Source of the DNA: Microbacterium invictum
GTDB taxonomy: Bacteria; Actinomycetota; Actinomycetes; Actinomycetales; Microbacteriaceae
Length of the DNA stretch: 64,000 nucleotides
Assembly (NCBI RefSeq): GCF_034421375.1
Contig: NZ_CP139779.1
Coordinates: 434,001-498,000, forward strand
Direction of reading: 5' to 3'
This document shows positions 34,427 through 44,082 of this stretch, piece by piece; position 1 is the stretch's first letter, and every line of letters starts with the position of its first letter. The notes under the pieces were generated by a model. The model was given only the letters and a program-made list of their open reading frames with translations, was not told the DNA's origin and searched no databases. A program made the translations under genes and the position numbers.

Positions 34427-34546
34427 GTGATTCACCTGTTCTCTTCCTTGAGGTGCACGCTCGGTCCTCGAGGTGCTGCGAATTCCGGGCTGCTGTCGGG
34501 ACCCGGACGGCGTCCAGTCTTCGGAACGGACGGAAAGGTGTCAAAC

Positions 34547-34558
34547 GTTTTCGAAAAC
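34547..34558. promoter_or_regulatory. LacI-type operator GTTTTCGAAAAC
   Basis: A perfect 12-bp palindrome with a CG centre, the classic LacI-family form, lies in the gap between the divergent transporter operon and the LacI gene at 34586. It is well placed to control both. Confidence 0.7.
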
Positions 34559-34585
34559 AGTTTCAATGGGGCTAGCATCCCCTCC

Positions 34586-35584
34586 ATGGGATCCCGTCCG
34601 ACGATCACCGACGTCGCCCGCGCCGCGGGCGTGTCGGCGGCGACGGTGTCCAAAGCCGTCAACGGCCGCTACGGCGTCGCCCCCGACACCGTCGAGCGCG
34701 TGCTGCAGGTCGTCGCCCAGCTCGGCTACGAGTCGAGCCTCGTCGCGTCGAGCATGCGCTCGCGCAGAACCGGGGTGATCGGTGTGCTGGTGGCCGACTT
34801 CGAGCCGTTCAGCGCCGAGATCATGAAGGGCGTGGGCCGGGCGCTCCGCGACACCCACTACGACCTTCTCGCGTACAGCGGATCGCGTCAGCAGAACGGC
34901 GAGGGATGGGAGCGCCGGTCGCTCAGCCGTCTGAGCGGAACCCTCATCGACGGGGTGATCATGGTCACCCCGACCGTGGTCGGTGCGAGCGCCGAGGTGC
35001 CGATCGTCGCCGTCGACCCCCACACCGGTCGCGCGGACCTCCCCACGGTCGAATCCGACAGCTTCGCCGGCGCCCGTGAGGCCACCCGGTATCTGCTGGA
35101 GCTCGGCCACCGCCGCATCGGGTTCATCGCGGGTCGCCCCGACCTGCGGTCATCCATCCTTCGCGATGCCGGGTACCGGCGCGCGCTCTCGGATGCCGGG
35201 GTGGCCTACGACCCCTCGCTGGTGCGGGTCGGAATGTACCAGCCCGACGTCGTGCGAGAGCAGGCGCGCGCGCTGCTGGCGCAGACCCGCCCGCCCACCG
35301 CCGTCTTCGCGGCGAACGACCTGTCTGCGCTGGCGGTGATCGACGTGGCCGCAGGGATGGGGCTGCAGATCCCCGACGATCTGTCGGTGATCGGCTTCGA
35401 CGACATCCCCGAGGCGACGCAGGGCCCGGTGTCGCTGACGACGGTGCGTCAGCCCATGCAGGGACTCGGCGCCACCGCCGCCGGCATGCTCGTGACGCTG
35501 ATGAACGGCGAGACGCTCGAGGCCACACATGTGGGGCTGGCGACGCGGCTCGTGGTCAGGGGGACGACGGCGCCGCCGCGGTGA
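34586..35584 (+). CDS. LacI family regulator of the sugar ABC transporter operon
   Basis: This 332-residue protein has the helix-turn-helix TITDVARAAGVSAATVSKAVNG and a sugar-binding domain (VIGVLVADFEPFSAEIMKG, GHRRIGFIAG, DLSVIGFDDIPEA). It is not close to the other two LacI proteins of the window and likely sees a different ligand. No good ribosome binding site precedes the ATG, and TAGCAT (34573-34578) sits about 8 bases before it, so the mRNA may be leaderless. Its end overlaps the convergent ROK gene by 29 bases. Confidence 0.87.
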   Translation: MGSRPTITDVARAAGVSAATVSKAVNGRYGVAPDTVERVLQVVAQLGYESSLVASSMRSRRTGVIGVLVADFEPFSAEIMKGVGRALRDTHYDLLAYSGSRQQNGEGWERRSLSRLSGTLIDGVIMVTPTVVGASAEVPIVAVDPHTGRADLPTVESDSFAGAREATRYLLELGHRRIGFIAGRPDLRSSILRDAGYRRALSDAGVAYDPSLVRVGMYQPDVVREQARALLAQTRPPTAVFAANDLSALAVIDVAAGMGLQIPDDLSVIGFDDIPEATQGPVSLTTVRQPMQGLGATAAGMLVTLMNGETLEATHVGLATRLVVRGTTAPPR

Positions 35585-36785
35585 CGCGTGTCTCGAGGCC
35601 GTCGTCGGGAAGGTCGGGCGCACTCGCCGGGTCGGCGAGGAGGCTGTCGAAGACGACCTCGGCCGCCCCGATGAGCAGCCGGTCCTCGGCGAGGGAGGCC
35701 AGGCGCAGCCGGAGGTCTTCCGTGGCCGCCGGCATGGCCTGCGCCCGCACCCGGGCGAGCAGATCGTCGACGTCGACCTCGGCGATCGTCGCGAGGAACC
35801 CGCCGAGCACCACCACGGACGGGTTCAGGACGTTGACGGCGTTGGCGAGGGCGGTGGACAGGATGCGGCGCTGCCGCTCGACCTCGCCGGCGACGGCGGC
35901 GCGGGTCTCGGGATCGGGCGGGTCGGCGAGGGCGGCGGCGAGCGTGGGCTCGTCGGCGGAGTCGAGTCCGACCGCCGCGAGCAGCCGCGATCTGCTGACC
36001 TCGTCCTCGAGCACCCCGTCGACGGCGAGCCGGTCGGCGCCGTCGGCGATCCCCGGGCGGTTCTGACCGAACTCGCCGGCGTACCCGCCGGATCCTCCGA
36101 CGGCGACTCCGCCGACGATGAGGCCGCCGCCGATGCCGCTCGCGCCGCCGTTGAGGTAGACGACGTCGTCGACGCCGCGCGCGGCGCCGAAGAGGTGCTC
36201 GGCCATCGCGCCGAGGCTCGCGTCGTTGGCGACCCGGGTGCGCAGGCCCGTCGCCTCGGCGACGAGATCGCCCAGGGGTACATCGCGCCAGTGCAGGTGG
36301 GGGGCGTCGCGGACCAGTCCGTCGGAGGCGCGGACCAGGCCCGGGACGGCCAGGCCGACGCCCACGATCGCGGCATCGGCGAGCGGGCCCTGACGCCACA
36401 CGGTCAGACGCTCGGCCAGGAGGGCGGTCGCCTCCTCGGGGGTGGGTGGGCGGTCGACCTCGTGACGCTCGCGGATCACCGTCGTCTGGTCGAGGCGGAC
36501 GGCGGCGAGCGTGATCGCATCGACCTCGGGGTTCGCGGCGATCGCGACGACCCGCGGCGAGAGGGCGACGATCGGCGAGGGCCTGCCCACCCGGCGGGCC
36601 GGGTCGGGTGCACGCTCGGTCACGAGGCCGTGGCGCACGAGCTGACCGACGAGGTCGGCGATCGTCGACCGGTTCAGGCGCGTGGCCTCGGTGAGGCTCG
36701 CCCGCGACAGCGGCCCGGTGCGGTGCAGCAGCGTCAGGATCGTCGACAGGTTCCGCTGCCGACCGCCGGGCCCGACCAGACTCAT
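35556..36785 (-). CDS. ROK family transcriptional regulator (XylR/NagC type)
   Basis: This 409-residue protein has an N-terminal winged helix (NLSTILTLLHRTGPLSRASLTEATRLNRSTIADLV as a helix-turn-helix; key part LTEATRLNRSTIADL) joined to a ROK sugar-binding domain (VGVGLAVPGLV, NGGASGIGGGLIVGG, GYAGEFGQN). The catalytic-type zinc cluster is not seen, so it is a sensor rather than a kinase. ATG 36785 begins the HTH; the open frame to 36839 is not needed. It lies between the transporter regulator and the xylanase and may control xylanase or transporter genes. Confidence 0.85.
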   Translation of the reverse strand: MSLVGPGGRQRNLSTILTLLHRTGPLSRASLTEATRLNRSTIADLVGQLVRHGLVTERAPDPARRVGRPSPIVALSPRVVAIAANPEVDAITLAAVRLDQTTVIRERHEVDRPPTPEEATALLAERLTVWRQGPLADAAIVGVGLAVPGLVRASDGLVRDAPHLHWRDVPLGDLVAEATGLRTRVANDASLGAMAEHLFGAARGVDDVVYLNGGASGIGGGLIVGGVAVGGSGGYAGEFGQNRPGIADGADRLAVDGVLEDEVSRSRLLAAVGLDSADEPTLAAALADPPDPETRAAVAGEVERQRRILSTALANAVNVLNPSVVVLGGFLATIAEVDVDDLLARVRAQAMPAATEDLRLRLASLAEDRLLIGAAEVVFDSLLADPASAPDLPDDGLETRVTAAAPSSP

Positions 36786-36862
36786 CGCTCCAGTGTAGGG
36801 AGGAGGGTGCCCCGCGCCCGGACGGACGCGGGGCACCATGGTGTGAGAAGGAGAGGTCCGTC

Positions 36863-39800
36863 TCAGCCCTGCATCCGCTCCCTTCGCCGCTGGACGAGGA
36901 TCGCACCCGCGAGGAGGGCCAGCAGCCCCGCGAGACCCAGCCCGAACGGCAGGCCACCACCGGTCGCGGCGAGCGGGTTGCGCGGGTCGTCCGCCGTGCC
37001 GCCACCGGACCCGCCGGACGCCGGAGGCGTGGTCGGCGTACCGGGCTCGCCGGGCGTGCCCGGCCCGGTCGGCGGCGGGGTGGACTCGCCCGGGGTGGGT
37101 GTGGTGCCTTCCGCCGCGACCAGCTCTCCCACGCCCCAGCGGGCAGTGGACTGGTAACCGGCGCCGGTGGGGTCGGCCCAGTTGCGGATGCCGGTGCGCG
37201 CGCCGTCGGAGGCGTCGTTGACCTGGAAGTCCAGACCGTGGAACGTCCCCTCACCGCCTGAATCGAGCAGGCTGATGCGGGCCTCGACGATGTAGCCGCC
37301 GTCGACGATCGACACCTGCGACTCCACGCGGTTTCGCTGGAACGCCTCGTCACCGGTTCCGAACGACACGGCGCCGGCCGCACTGATGCGGATCTGGGTG
37401 TCGTCGTAGCGGTACGAGCCGTTCTTGACGTTGCCGGCGTCGACGTAGATCTCGACCGAGTCCTGGATCCAGGGGTCGGACCCTGAGACGTCGACCACGG
37501 GGTCGGCGACCTCGGCCAGGACGAACAGCGCGTTGTCCTGCCAGAGGGTCCGCACCGACGCGGTCGCGCCGCCCGTCCCCTCGACCTGGCGGTCGGTGGT
37601 CACGGCGTTCGCCGCAGCCCACGCGTCCTCCACGGCGCCGTCGATGGTCGGCGCGTCGGCTGCCTCGACGACCTCGACGAACGAGAGCGGCTCGACGAGG
37701 GTGAGGTTGCCGAGCTCTCCGGCCGTGTTCCACCCGGCCGTGGCGTCCCCATCGTCGATGCGCACGTCGAAGCGGACCACGTCGCCGAGCGCCGCGTCAC
37801 CCAGAGGCAGCGCCGCCACGACCCGGTAGCCGGTCTCGGTCTCGGTGACCGCCGCGGAGACGTCGCCCTCGCCGTCCCGGCCGACGACGTACTGCTGGTC
37901 GCCCACGGTGAAGGCGACGCCGTCGGCGTCATCCCTCGATCCATCCGTCACCTCGATGTACGCGGTGAGGGTGCCGGGCTCCCAGCGCAGCTGGAATGCG
38001 CCGCTCTGCTCGATCGGCAGCAGAGGGAGGCGCTCCCACTCGGACGCGCTCGTCGCGGCGTCGTCCACAGGGACGGAACCGCCGAACACGAACGCGCTGC
38101 GCTGCCGCGCGGGGAGCTCCTCGTCGACGGCGCCGAAGTAGGCGGGCTTGCCCTGATAGGCGTCGTCGAAGAGCAGCGGAGCGCCGTTGGCCGAGCGCCA
38201 GCTGCGGCCGTCGGTGAGGCCCCACACCGTCACGCTGTAGAGCTCGTCGATGTTCTCGCGGAACACGCGGAAGGCGTCGCGGTAGTAGTAGCCCTGCTCG
38301 ATCAGCAGCGCCTCGCTCACCGGAGTGCCCGTGGTGACGTCGAGCTCGGTGACCACCTGGGTCACCGGGAGGTCGGCGAACGTGCGGATCGCCTGCTCCA
38401 GTGCCGAGACCGGCATCGCCAGGCTCACGTGGAACTGGTGACCCACGCCGTCGATCGGCACGCCGCGGGCGAGGAGCCGCTCGACGAGCGCGAGGTACCG
38501 GCCCTGCTTGCCCGACTGCTCGGTGTTGTAGTCGTTGATGAAGAGCGTCACCGGTCGGTCGGTGCCGTCGGCGGCGTAGACGTCGTTGAACGCCTCGTCG
38601 GCGTACTGGAACGACAGGTCGATGAACTCCTCACCGAGGATGCGGTACCACTCGCTGCGGCGGAGGCCGTCGTCGTACTCGGAGCCGTCGGAGACGACCT
38701 CGTTCACGACGTCCCACGCGTTCAGCGGGTTGGTGCCGCCGAACTCGCCGTACTCGGTGGCGAGCCACTCGGCGACGTTGAAGATGTGCTCGCGCAGGCG
38801 ATCCCGCAGGATCTGCTTGTCGCCCTCGCTCGTGGTGAGCGGCGAGCCGTCGGCGGCCTGGAAGAAGAACGCCGGCGTCTGGCTGTGCCACACCAGCACG
38901 TGGCCGTACACCGCCAGGTCGTTCGCCTCGGCGAAGTCCATCAGCGCAACGGCCTCCGGGTTCGGGCGGAACTGGCCGTTCGCGTCGTACCAGGCCTCGG
39001 GCTTCATGTAGTTCTCGCCCGTGATCTGGTCGAAGTGACGAAGCAGCAGCTCCGAGGCGACACCGGTCGTCTCGCGACTGTCGATCGCGACGCCCACGGG
39101 CACGTCGAGTGTGTCCTTCAGCGGAGTGAGTTCCTGGATCTCACCGGGCTCGGGAACACTCACCTGGATGTCGTCGAAGTACAGGTCGGACGTGTTCGTG
39201 CCGTTGTAGTCGGTCTCGAAGTAGAGCAGGCCCGTGTCGAACGCCTGGAGCGGGAAGGATGCCCGCACCTGGGTCCACCCCGAGTTCGTGACGGTCGCGA
39301 ACTGCGCCAGGGTCGAGAAGGTCGTCGCCCCCTGGTAGTCGCGCTGCAGGCTCAGCCAGACCGGACTCGTCGGCTGACCCTCGCCGAAGCGCACCGAGGC
39401 GGTCACCTCATAGGTGGTGTCGGACTGGAGCTCGGCGATGTCGTGCCCGAAGCCCGAGCCCTGCGAGGTGCGTCCCGTCAGGGCTGCCGCCTGGCTACCC
39501 TGCTGCGCGTCGTCGGTGGTGAGGGCCACCGTCGGGGCGCCGCTGCCGCTGTCGCGCGGACCCCAGCCCCCTAGACCCTCCTCGAAGTCGTTCGAGAGCG
39601 CGGTCGGACCGGTCACCGGCGGGGTGCCGGGATCGGTCGGCTCGGTCGGGTCGGTGGGCTCCGTGTCGAGCGCCGTGAGGACGAGGTCGTCGACGTAGTA
39701 GGTGTACGGCGCGGGCGTCGTCAGCTCGGACGTGCCGATGTAGAGCTGCAGCGCGGTCAGGTCGGCCCCTTCGGGCACGGTGTACTCGCCGGTCACGGTC

Positions 39801-40195
39801 GTCCATGAGGCGGCCGAGATGGTGGTGTTCCCGATCCAGGTGAAGTCGGGCTTCATCACGAAGCGCGCCTGGGTGTCGGGGACGCCCTCGGCGAGCTTCA
39901 TCCGTGCCGAGACCTCGTAGGTCGTTCCGGCCTCGAAGATGCCGGCAGGGCTCTGTATGCCGTCGAAGTCGGCGGTCCTGTCCTGGACCGCCAGCACGCG
40001 GCTGCCGTCCACCTCGGGGAAGGCGAGTGTGTTCTCACCTCCGCCGCTCTGGATCCAGCTGCCGGTGGTGCCGTCCTCGAAGTCGATCGAGGCGATCACG
40101 GTGTCGGCGGCCGAAGCGGCCGACAGGGGGGCGACGATCAGTGCAGCGGCTGCCAGGACGGCGGCCGCAGCGGATCGGGCGCGATGTCGTCTCAC
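36863..40195 (-). CDS. Multimodular secreted GH10 endo-beta-1,4-xylanase, wall-anchored
   Basis: This 1110-residue protein begins at GTG 40195, six bases after AAAGGAG. It has a signal peptide (1-31), two CBM4_9-like modules (~33-172 and ~196-340) split by a TEPTDP linker, then a GH10 barrel (~345-690) with acid/base Glu499 in WDVVNE and nucleophile Glu617 in TELDV. CBM9-like modules (~700-1015) follow, then a Pro/Thr linker, LAATG (1075-1079), a hydrophobic helix and RRRER. It cuts the xylan backbone while attached to the peptidoglycan by a class E-type sortase. The open frame running 561 bases further upstream overlaps the LacI gene and is rejected. Confidence 0.9.
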   Translation of the reverse strand: MRRHRARSAAAAVLAAAALIVAPLSAASAADTVIASIDFEDGTTGSWIQSGGGENTLAFPEVDGSRVLAVQDRTADFDGIQSPAGIFEAGTTYEVSARMKLAEGVPDTQARFVMKPDFTWIGNTTISAASWTTVTGEYTVPEGADLTALQLYIGTSELTTPAPYTYYVDDLVLTALDTEPTDPTEPTDPGTPPVTGPTALSNDFEEGLGGWGPRDSGSGAPTVALTTDDAQQGSQAAALTGRTSQGSGFGHDIAELQSDTTYEVTASVRFGEGQPTSPVWLSLQRDYQGATTFSTLAQFATVTNSGWTQVRASFPLQAFDTGLLYFETDYNGTNTSDLYFDDIQVSVPEPGEIQELTPLKDTLDVPVGVAIDSRETTGVASELLLRHFDQITGENYMKPEAWYDANGQFRPNPEAVALMDFAEANDLAVYGHVLVWHSQTPAFFFQAADGSPLTTSEGDKQILRDRLREHIFNVAEWLATEYGEFGGTNPLNAWDVVNEVVSDGSEYDDGLRRSEWYRILGEEFIDLSFQYADEAFNDVYAADGTDRPVTLFINDYNTEQSGKQGRYLALVERLLARGVPIDGVGHQFHVSLAMPVSALEQAIRTFADLPVTQVVTELDVTTGTPVSEALLIEQGYYYRDAFRVFRENIDELYSVTVWGLTDGRSWRSANGAPLLFDDAYQGKPAYFGAVDEELPARQRSAFVFGGSVPVDDAATSASEWERLPLLPIEQSGAFQLRWEPGTLTAYIEVTDGSRDDADGVAFTVGDQQYVVGRDGEGDVSAAVTETETGYRVVAALPLGDAALGDVVRFDVRIDDGDATAGWNTAGELGNLTLVEPLSFVEVVEAADAPTIDGAVEDAWAAANAVTTDRQVEGTGGATASVRTLWQDNALFVLAEVADPVVDVSGSDPWIQDSVEIYVDAGNVKNGSYRYDDTQIRISAAGAVSFGTGDEAFQRNRVESQVSIVDGGYIVEARISLLDSGGEGTFHGLDFQVNDASDGARTGIRNWADPTGAGYQSTARWGVGELVAAEGTTPTPGESTPPPTGPGTPGEPGTPTTPPASGGSGGGTADDPRNPLAATGGGLPFGLGLAGLLALLAGAILVQRRRERMQG

Positions 40196-40296
40196 GAATA
40201 CGCTCCTTTGCGCGGGGGTTTGTCGTGGTCGCAAACCTATGTGCGCAAAAGGGGCCGAGAAGGCCTTCCTCATGGAAACGTTACGAAACCCTGCAC

Positions 40297-41325
40297 TTAA
40301 GTTTCGGGGCCGGGCGCGTCCGTCGGCACCGGTGCCGTGCTCTCCCTCACGACGAGGTGCGTGGCCAGGTCCATGCGCAGCGTCTCGGGCTGGCCGCCCT
40401 CGCCGAGTCGGAGCGCCAGGCGCGTCGCCTCTTCGCCCATCCGCCGCAGCGGCTGGTGGACCGTCGTGAGCTGCGGGCTGAACCACCGCGCCAGGGGGAT
40501 GTCGTCGTACCCGACGACGGAGAGGTCGCCGGGCACGTCCCACCTGGCCGCGCGTGCCGCGGCGATGACGCCGATGGCCTGAAGGTCGCTGCCGGCGAAG
40601 ATCGCGGTGGGCCGGTCGGGGAGAGCGAGCAGCTGCCGCGCCCAGACCTCGCCGCCCGAGGGGTGGAAGTCGCCGAATCGCACCCAGTCCGGATGGACGG
40701 GGAGCCCCGCGGCGTTCATGGCCGAGCGATAGCCGTCGAGGCGCGCGTGCGAGCACAGCGCGTCGGGTGGGCCGGTGATCGCCGCGATCCGGCGGTGTCC
40801 CAGCTCGATGAGGTGCCGGGTTGCGGCGAGCCCGCCGCTCCAGTTCGCCGACCCGACGGCCGGGACATCGGCGGCCGGATCGCCGGACGGGTCGACGATG
40901 ACGAACGGGATGCCGCGGCGCTTGAGCTTGTCTCGGTGCGCGCGGGCGAGATCCGAGAACACCAGGATGACCGCCGCCGGGCTCCGGCGAAGCGCGCCGT
41001 CGATCCAGTCGTCGCCCGGGGCGTGCCGGTCGCCGCTGAGGGTGAGCACCATCGACAGTCCTGCGTGCGCGGCCACCGTCTCGACCCCGGTGATGAGGTC
41101 GGCCGACCAGCTCGGCTCGAGCTCGTGGAGGACGAGCTCGACGTGATCGCCCCGTCGACCGGTCGCGCGGCGGGTGTAGCCGTGCTCGGCGAGGAGCTGC
41201 TCGATGCGGGCGCGGGTCGTCGCCGCGACATCCGTCCGGCCGTTCAAAACCTTCGACATCGTCGCGATCGAAACCCCGGCCTCCCGGGCCAGCTGCGCCA
41301 GCGTCACGCGCGTCGTGTCACCCAT
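40297..41325 (-). CDS. LacI family regulator, probable XylR
   Basis: This 342-residue protein has the helix-turn-helix VTLAQLAREAGVSIATMSKVLNG and a LacI ligand domain (GHRRIAAITGP, PTAIFAGSDLQAIGV, DLSVVGYDDI). It is a paralogue of the regulator at 15059. ATG 41325 is preferred; the frame is open to 41391 but that covers an operator. It is divergent from xylA (117 bases) and sits directly upstream of the xylanase gene on the same strand, so xylose or xylobiose is the likely inducer. Confidence 0.87.
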   Translation of the reverse strand: MGDTTRVTLAQLAREAGVSIATMSKVLNGRTDVAATTRARIEQLLAEHGYTRRATGRRGDHVELVLHELEPSWSADLITGVETVAAHAGLSMVLTLSGDRHAPGDDWIDGALRRSPAAVILVFSDLARAHRDKLKRRGIPFVIVDPSGDPAADVPAVGSANWSGGLAATRHLIELGHRRIAAITGPPDALCSHARLDGYRSAMNAAGLPVHPDWVRFGDFHPSGGEVWARQLLALPDRPTAIFAGSDLQAIGVIAAARAARWDVPGDLSVVGYDDIPLARWFSPQLTTVHQPLRRMGEEATRLALRLGEGGQPETLRMDLATHLVVRESTAPVPTDAPGPET

Positions 41326-41340
41326 GCCGCGAGTGTAATC

Positions 41341-41351
41341 CGAAAGTTTCG
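41341..41351. promoter_or_regulatory. Candidate LacI operator CGAAA-G-TTTCG
   Basis: A perfect 11-bp palindrome with a single central base lies 16 bases upstream of the LacI start at 41325, so it probably serves autoregulation. Confidence 0.5.
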
Positions 41352-41405
41352 AAGACGGAGCGACCCGCTGCGATGGCGGTGGACGCGGCATCCGTTCTGG
41401 TATAG

Positions 41406-41421
41406 GTTGTTAACCGCAACA
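41406..41421. promoter_or_regulatory. xylA operator next to -10 TATAGG
   Basis: TGTT-AACCGC-AACA (41408-41421), within GTTG-TTAACCG-CAAC (41406-41420), overlaps a likely -10 (TATAGG, 41401-41406). It nearly matches the operator at 16096-16109. Confidence 0.6.
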
Positions 41422-41441
41422 TTTTCCCGCAAAGGAGCGCC

Positions 41442-42629
41442 ATGCCCACCCCCACCCGCGCCGACAAGTTCTCGTTCGGCCTCTGGACCATCGGATACAA
41501 CGGCACCGACCCGTTCGGCGGCCCGACCCGCCCCGCCCTGGACGTCGTCCACGCGGTCGAGAAGCTCGCCGAGCTCGGCGCCTACGGCCTCACCTTCCAC
41601 GACGACGATCTGTTCGCCTTCGGCTCGACCGACGCCGAACGTCAGACGCAGATCGACCGGCTGAAGGGCGCGCTGGCCGACACCGGCCTCATCGTGCCGA
41701 TGGTCACCACGAACCTGTTCTCCGCACCGGTGTTCAAGGACGGCGGCTTCACCTCCAACGACCGTCAGGTGCGCCGCTTCGCGCTGCGCAAGGTGCTCCG
41801 CAACATCGACCTCGCCGCCGAGCTCGGCGCGAAGACGTTCGTCATGTGGGGCGGCCGCGAGGGCGCCGAGTACGACGCGGCCAAGGACATCCGAGCGGCC
41901 CTCGAACGCTACCGCGAGGCCGTGAACCTCCTCGGCGACTACGTCACCGACAAGGGCTACGACATCCGCTTCGCCATCGAGCCGAAGCCGAACGAGCCCC
42001 GCGGCGACATCCTGCTCCCGACCCTCGGGCATGCGCTGGCCTTCATCGACTCGCTCGAGCGGCCCGAGCTCGTGGGCCTGAACCCCGAGGTCGGACACGA
42101 GCAGATGGCGGGTCTGAACTTCGCCGCCGGCATCGCCCAGGCGCTGTACCACGGCAAGCTCTACCACATCGACCTCAACGGGCAGCGCGGCATCAAGTAC
42201 GACCAGGACCTCGTCTTCGGTCACGGCGACCTGCACAACGCCTTCGCTCTGGTCGACCTCCTCGAGAACGGTGGCCCGGGCGGAGTGCCCGCCTACGACG
42301 GCCCGCGGCACTTCGACTACAAGCCCTCGCGCACCGAGGACGAGACCGGCGTCTGGGACTCGGCGGCGGCGAACATGCGCACCTACCTGCTGCTCAAGGA
42401 GCGGGCCGCGGCCTTCCGCGCCGACCCCGAGGTGCAGGAGGCGCTCGAGGCTTCGAAGGTCACCGAGCTCGCCCAGCCGACGCTGAACGCGGGGGAGTCG
42501 TACGACGACCTGCTGGCCGACCGCTCCGCGTACGAGGACTTCGACGCGCAGGCCTACCTCGGCGGGCACGGCTTCGGCTTCGTCCGCCTGCAGCAGCTGG
42601 CCACCGAGCACCTGCTCGGCGCGCGCTGA
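41442..42629 (+). CDS. xylA: Xylose isomerase
   Basis: This 395-residue protein is a class I, actinobacterial-type xylose isomerase, which converts D-xylose to D-xylulose with two divalent metals. The catalytic His lies in LTFHDDDLF, the metal ligands are in [13 protein letters not shown] and [12 protein letters not shown], and [12 protein letters not shown] and the C-terminal [14 protein letters not shown] are conserved. AAAGGAG precedes the ATG by 5 bases. It is followed 100 bases later by xylB, with a hairpin between. Confidence 0.97.
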   Translation: MPTPTRADKFSFGLWTIGYNGTDPFGGPTRPALDVVHAVEKLAELGAYGLTFHDDDLFAFGSTDAERQTQIDRLKGALADTGLIVPMVTTNLFSAPVFKDGGFTSNDRQVRRFALRKVLRNIDLAAELGAKTFVMWGGREGAEYDAAKDIRAALERYREAVNLLGDYVTDKGYDIRFAIEPKPNEPRGDILLPTLGHALAFIDSLERPELVGLNPEVGHEQMAGLNFAAGIAQALYHGKLYHIDLNGQRGIKYDQDLVFGHGDLHNAFALVDLLENGGPGGVPAYDGPRHFDYKPSRTEDETGVWDSAAANMRTYLLLKERAAAFRADPEVQEALEASKVTELAQPTLNAGESYDDLLADRSAYEDFDAQAYLGGHGFGFVRLQQLATEHLLGAR

Positions 42630-42654
42630 CCTCTCGAAACCCACCTATCCGCGC

Positions 42655-42700
42655 GAAACCCACCGTGCCGCCGTCGGTCTCGACGGCCGCGGTGGGTTTC
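42655..42700 (+). terminator. Hairpin in xylA-xylB gap
   Basis: GAAACCCACCG (42655-42665) pairs perfectly with CGGTGGGTTTC (42690-42700), and the inner arms CCGCCGTC/GACGGCCG extend the stem. It ends 29 bases before the xylB ATG. It could be a partial terminator or a processing site that lets xylA be made in excess. Confidence 0.55.
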
Positions 42701-42729
42701 GGCGGATCACGCCACACGCAAGGAGAGCC

Positions 42730-44028
42730 ATGGCGCTCGTGATGGGGGTCGACTCGTCGACCCAGTCGTGCAAAGTCGTCATCGTCGACACCGCCACGGG
42801 CGACGTCGTCCGCGAGGGGCGCGCCACCCACCCCGCCGGCACCGAGATCGACCCCGCCGCCTGGTGGACCGCCCTGCAGGCGGCGATCGAGGATGCCGGC
42901 GGCATGGCGGATGTCGCGGCGTGGGCCATCGGCGGGCAGCAGCACGGCATGGTCGTGCTCGACGCCGACGGACGCGTCATCCGTCCGGCTCTGCTGTGGA
43001 ACGACACCCGGTCGGCCCGCGCGGCCCGCGACCTCATCGCGGAGTTCGGCGCCGACGACCTCGCGCAGCGCTCCGGCCTCGTGCCGGTCGCCTCCTTCAC
43101 CATCACGAAGCTCCGCTGGCTGCGCGATGCCGAGCCCGACAACGCCGCGCGCGTGGCCGCCGTGGCGCTCCCTCACGACTGGCTCACCTGGCGGCTGCGC
43201 GGCTACGGTCCCGCCGGCGCGGCCCCGCATGGTCCGGTTCTCGACGAGCTCGTCACCGACCGATCGGATGCCTCGGGCACGGGGTACTGGGACCCCGAGA
43301 CCGGCGGCTACTACCGTGACCTGCTCTCCGCCGCGCTGGGCCGTGACGCTCACCTGCCGCGTGTCCTCGGCCCCGACGAGTACGTCACCGACACCGACGG
43401 TCGCCGCGTCGGCGGCGGTGCGGGCGACAACGCCGGCGCCGCGCTGGGCCTCGGTGCCGCCCCGGGCGACGTCGTGATCTCGATCGGCACGAGCGGCACG
43501 GTCTTCGCCGTCAGCGACGAGCGCACGATCGATCCGACCGGCACGGTCGCGGGCTTCGCCGACTGCACGGGCCGGTTCCTCCCGCTCGTCGCCACCCTCA
43601 ACGCCGCGCGCGTGCTCGACGCGATCGCCCAGCTCCTGGGCGTCGATCACGCCGAACTCAGCCGCCTCGCGCTCGCCGCCGAGCCGGGGGCGGCGGGCCT
43701 CACCCTCGTGCCCTATTTCGAGGGCGAACGCACGCCGAACCTCCCCGACGCCACCGCGTCGCTGGGCGGAATGACGCTCGCCTCCACGACTCGCGAGAAC
43801 CTTGCGCGTGCCGCGGTCGAGGGGATGCTCGGCGGGCTCGGCGCGGGCCTGGACGCCCTCCGCGACCTCGGAGTGCCCCTTCGCCGCGCCCTGCTCATCG
43901 GCGGGGGAGCGCAGTCCGAGGCCGTGCGCGAGATCGCGCCCCTCGTGCTCGGCATGCCCGTCGAGGTGCCCGCACCCGGCGAGTACGTCGCCCTCGGCGC
44001 GGCACGGCAGGCCGCCGGCATCCTCTGA
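42730..44028 (+). CDS. xylB: Xylulokinase
   Basis: This 432-residue FGGY kinase phosphorylates D-xylulose to xylulose-5-phosphate for the pentose phosphate pathway. Conserved stretches are [29 protein letters not shown], the ATP-site GTSGTVFAV and [14 protein letters not shown]. It is slightly shorter than the ~480-500 of E. coli XylB but typical for actinobacteria. GGAG lies 6 bases before the ATG. It is cotranscribed with xylA. Confidence 0.95.
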   Translation: MALVMGVDSSTQSCKVVIVDTATGDVVREGRATHPAGTEIDPAAWWTALQAAIEDAGGMADVAAWAIGGQQHGMVVLDADGRVIRPALLWNDTRSARAARDLIAEFGADDLAQRSGLVPVASFTITKLRWLRDAEPDNAARVAAVALPHDWLTWRLRGYGPAGAAPHGPVLDELVTDRSDASGTGYWDPETGGYYRDLLSAALGRDAHLPRVLGPDEYVTDTDGRRVGGGAGDNAGAALGLGAAPGDVVISIGTSGTVFAVSDERTIDPTGTVAGFADCTGRFLPLVATLNAARVLDAIAQLLGVDHAELSRLALAAEPGAAGLTLVPYFEGERTPNLPDATASLGGMTLASTTRENLARAAVEGMLGGLGAGLDALRDLGVPLRRALLIGGGAQSEAVREIAPLVLGMPVEVPAPGEYVALGAARQAAGIL

Positions 44029-44082
44029 TCGACGCGGGCACCCTCTCAGCCCGCTCAGAGCCGGCGCCCCTACCGTCGCCTC

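Noticed and set aside
40196..40756. N-terminal extension of the xylanase to residue 1297
   Set aside because: A GTG at 40195 with AAAGGAG begins a normal signal peptide, and the extension lies over the LacI gene.
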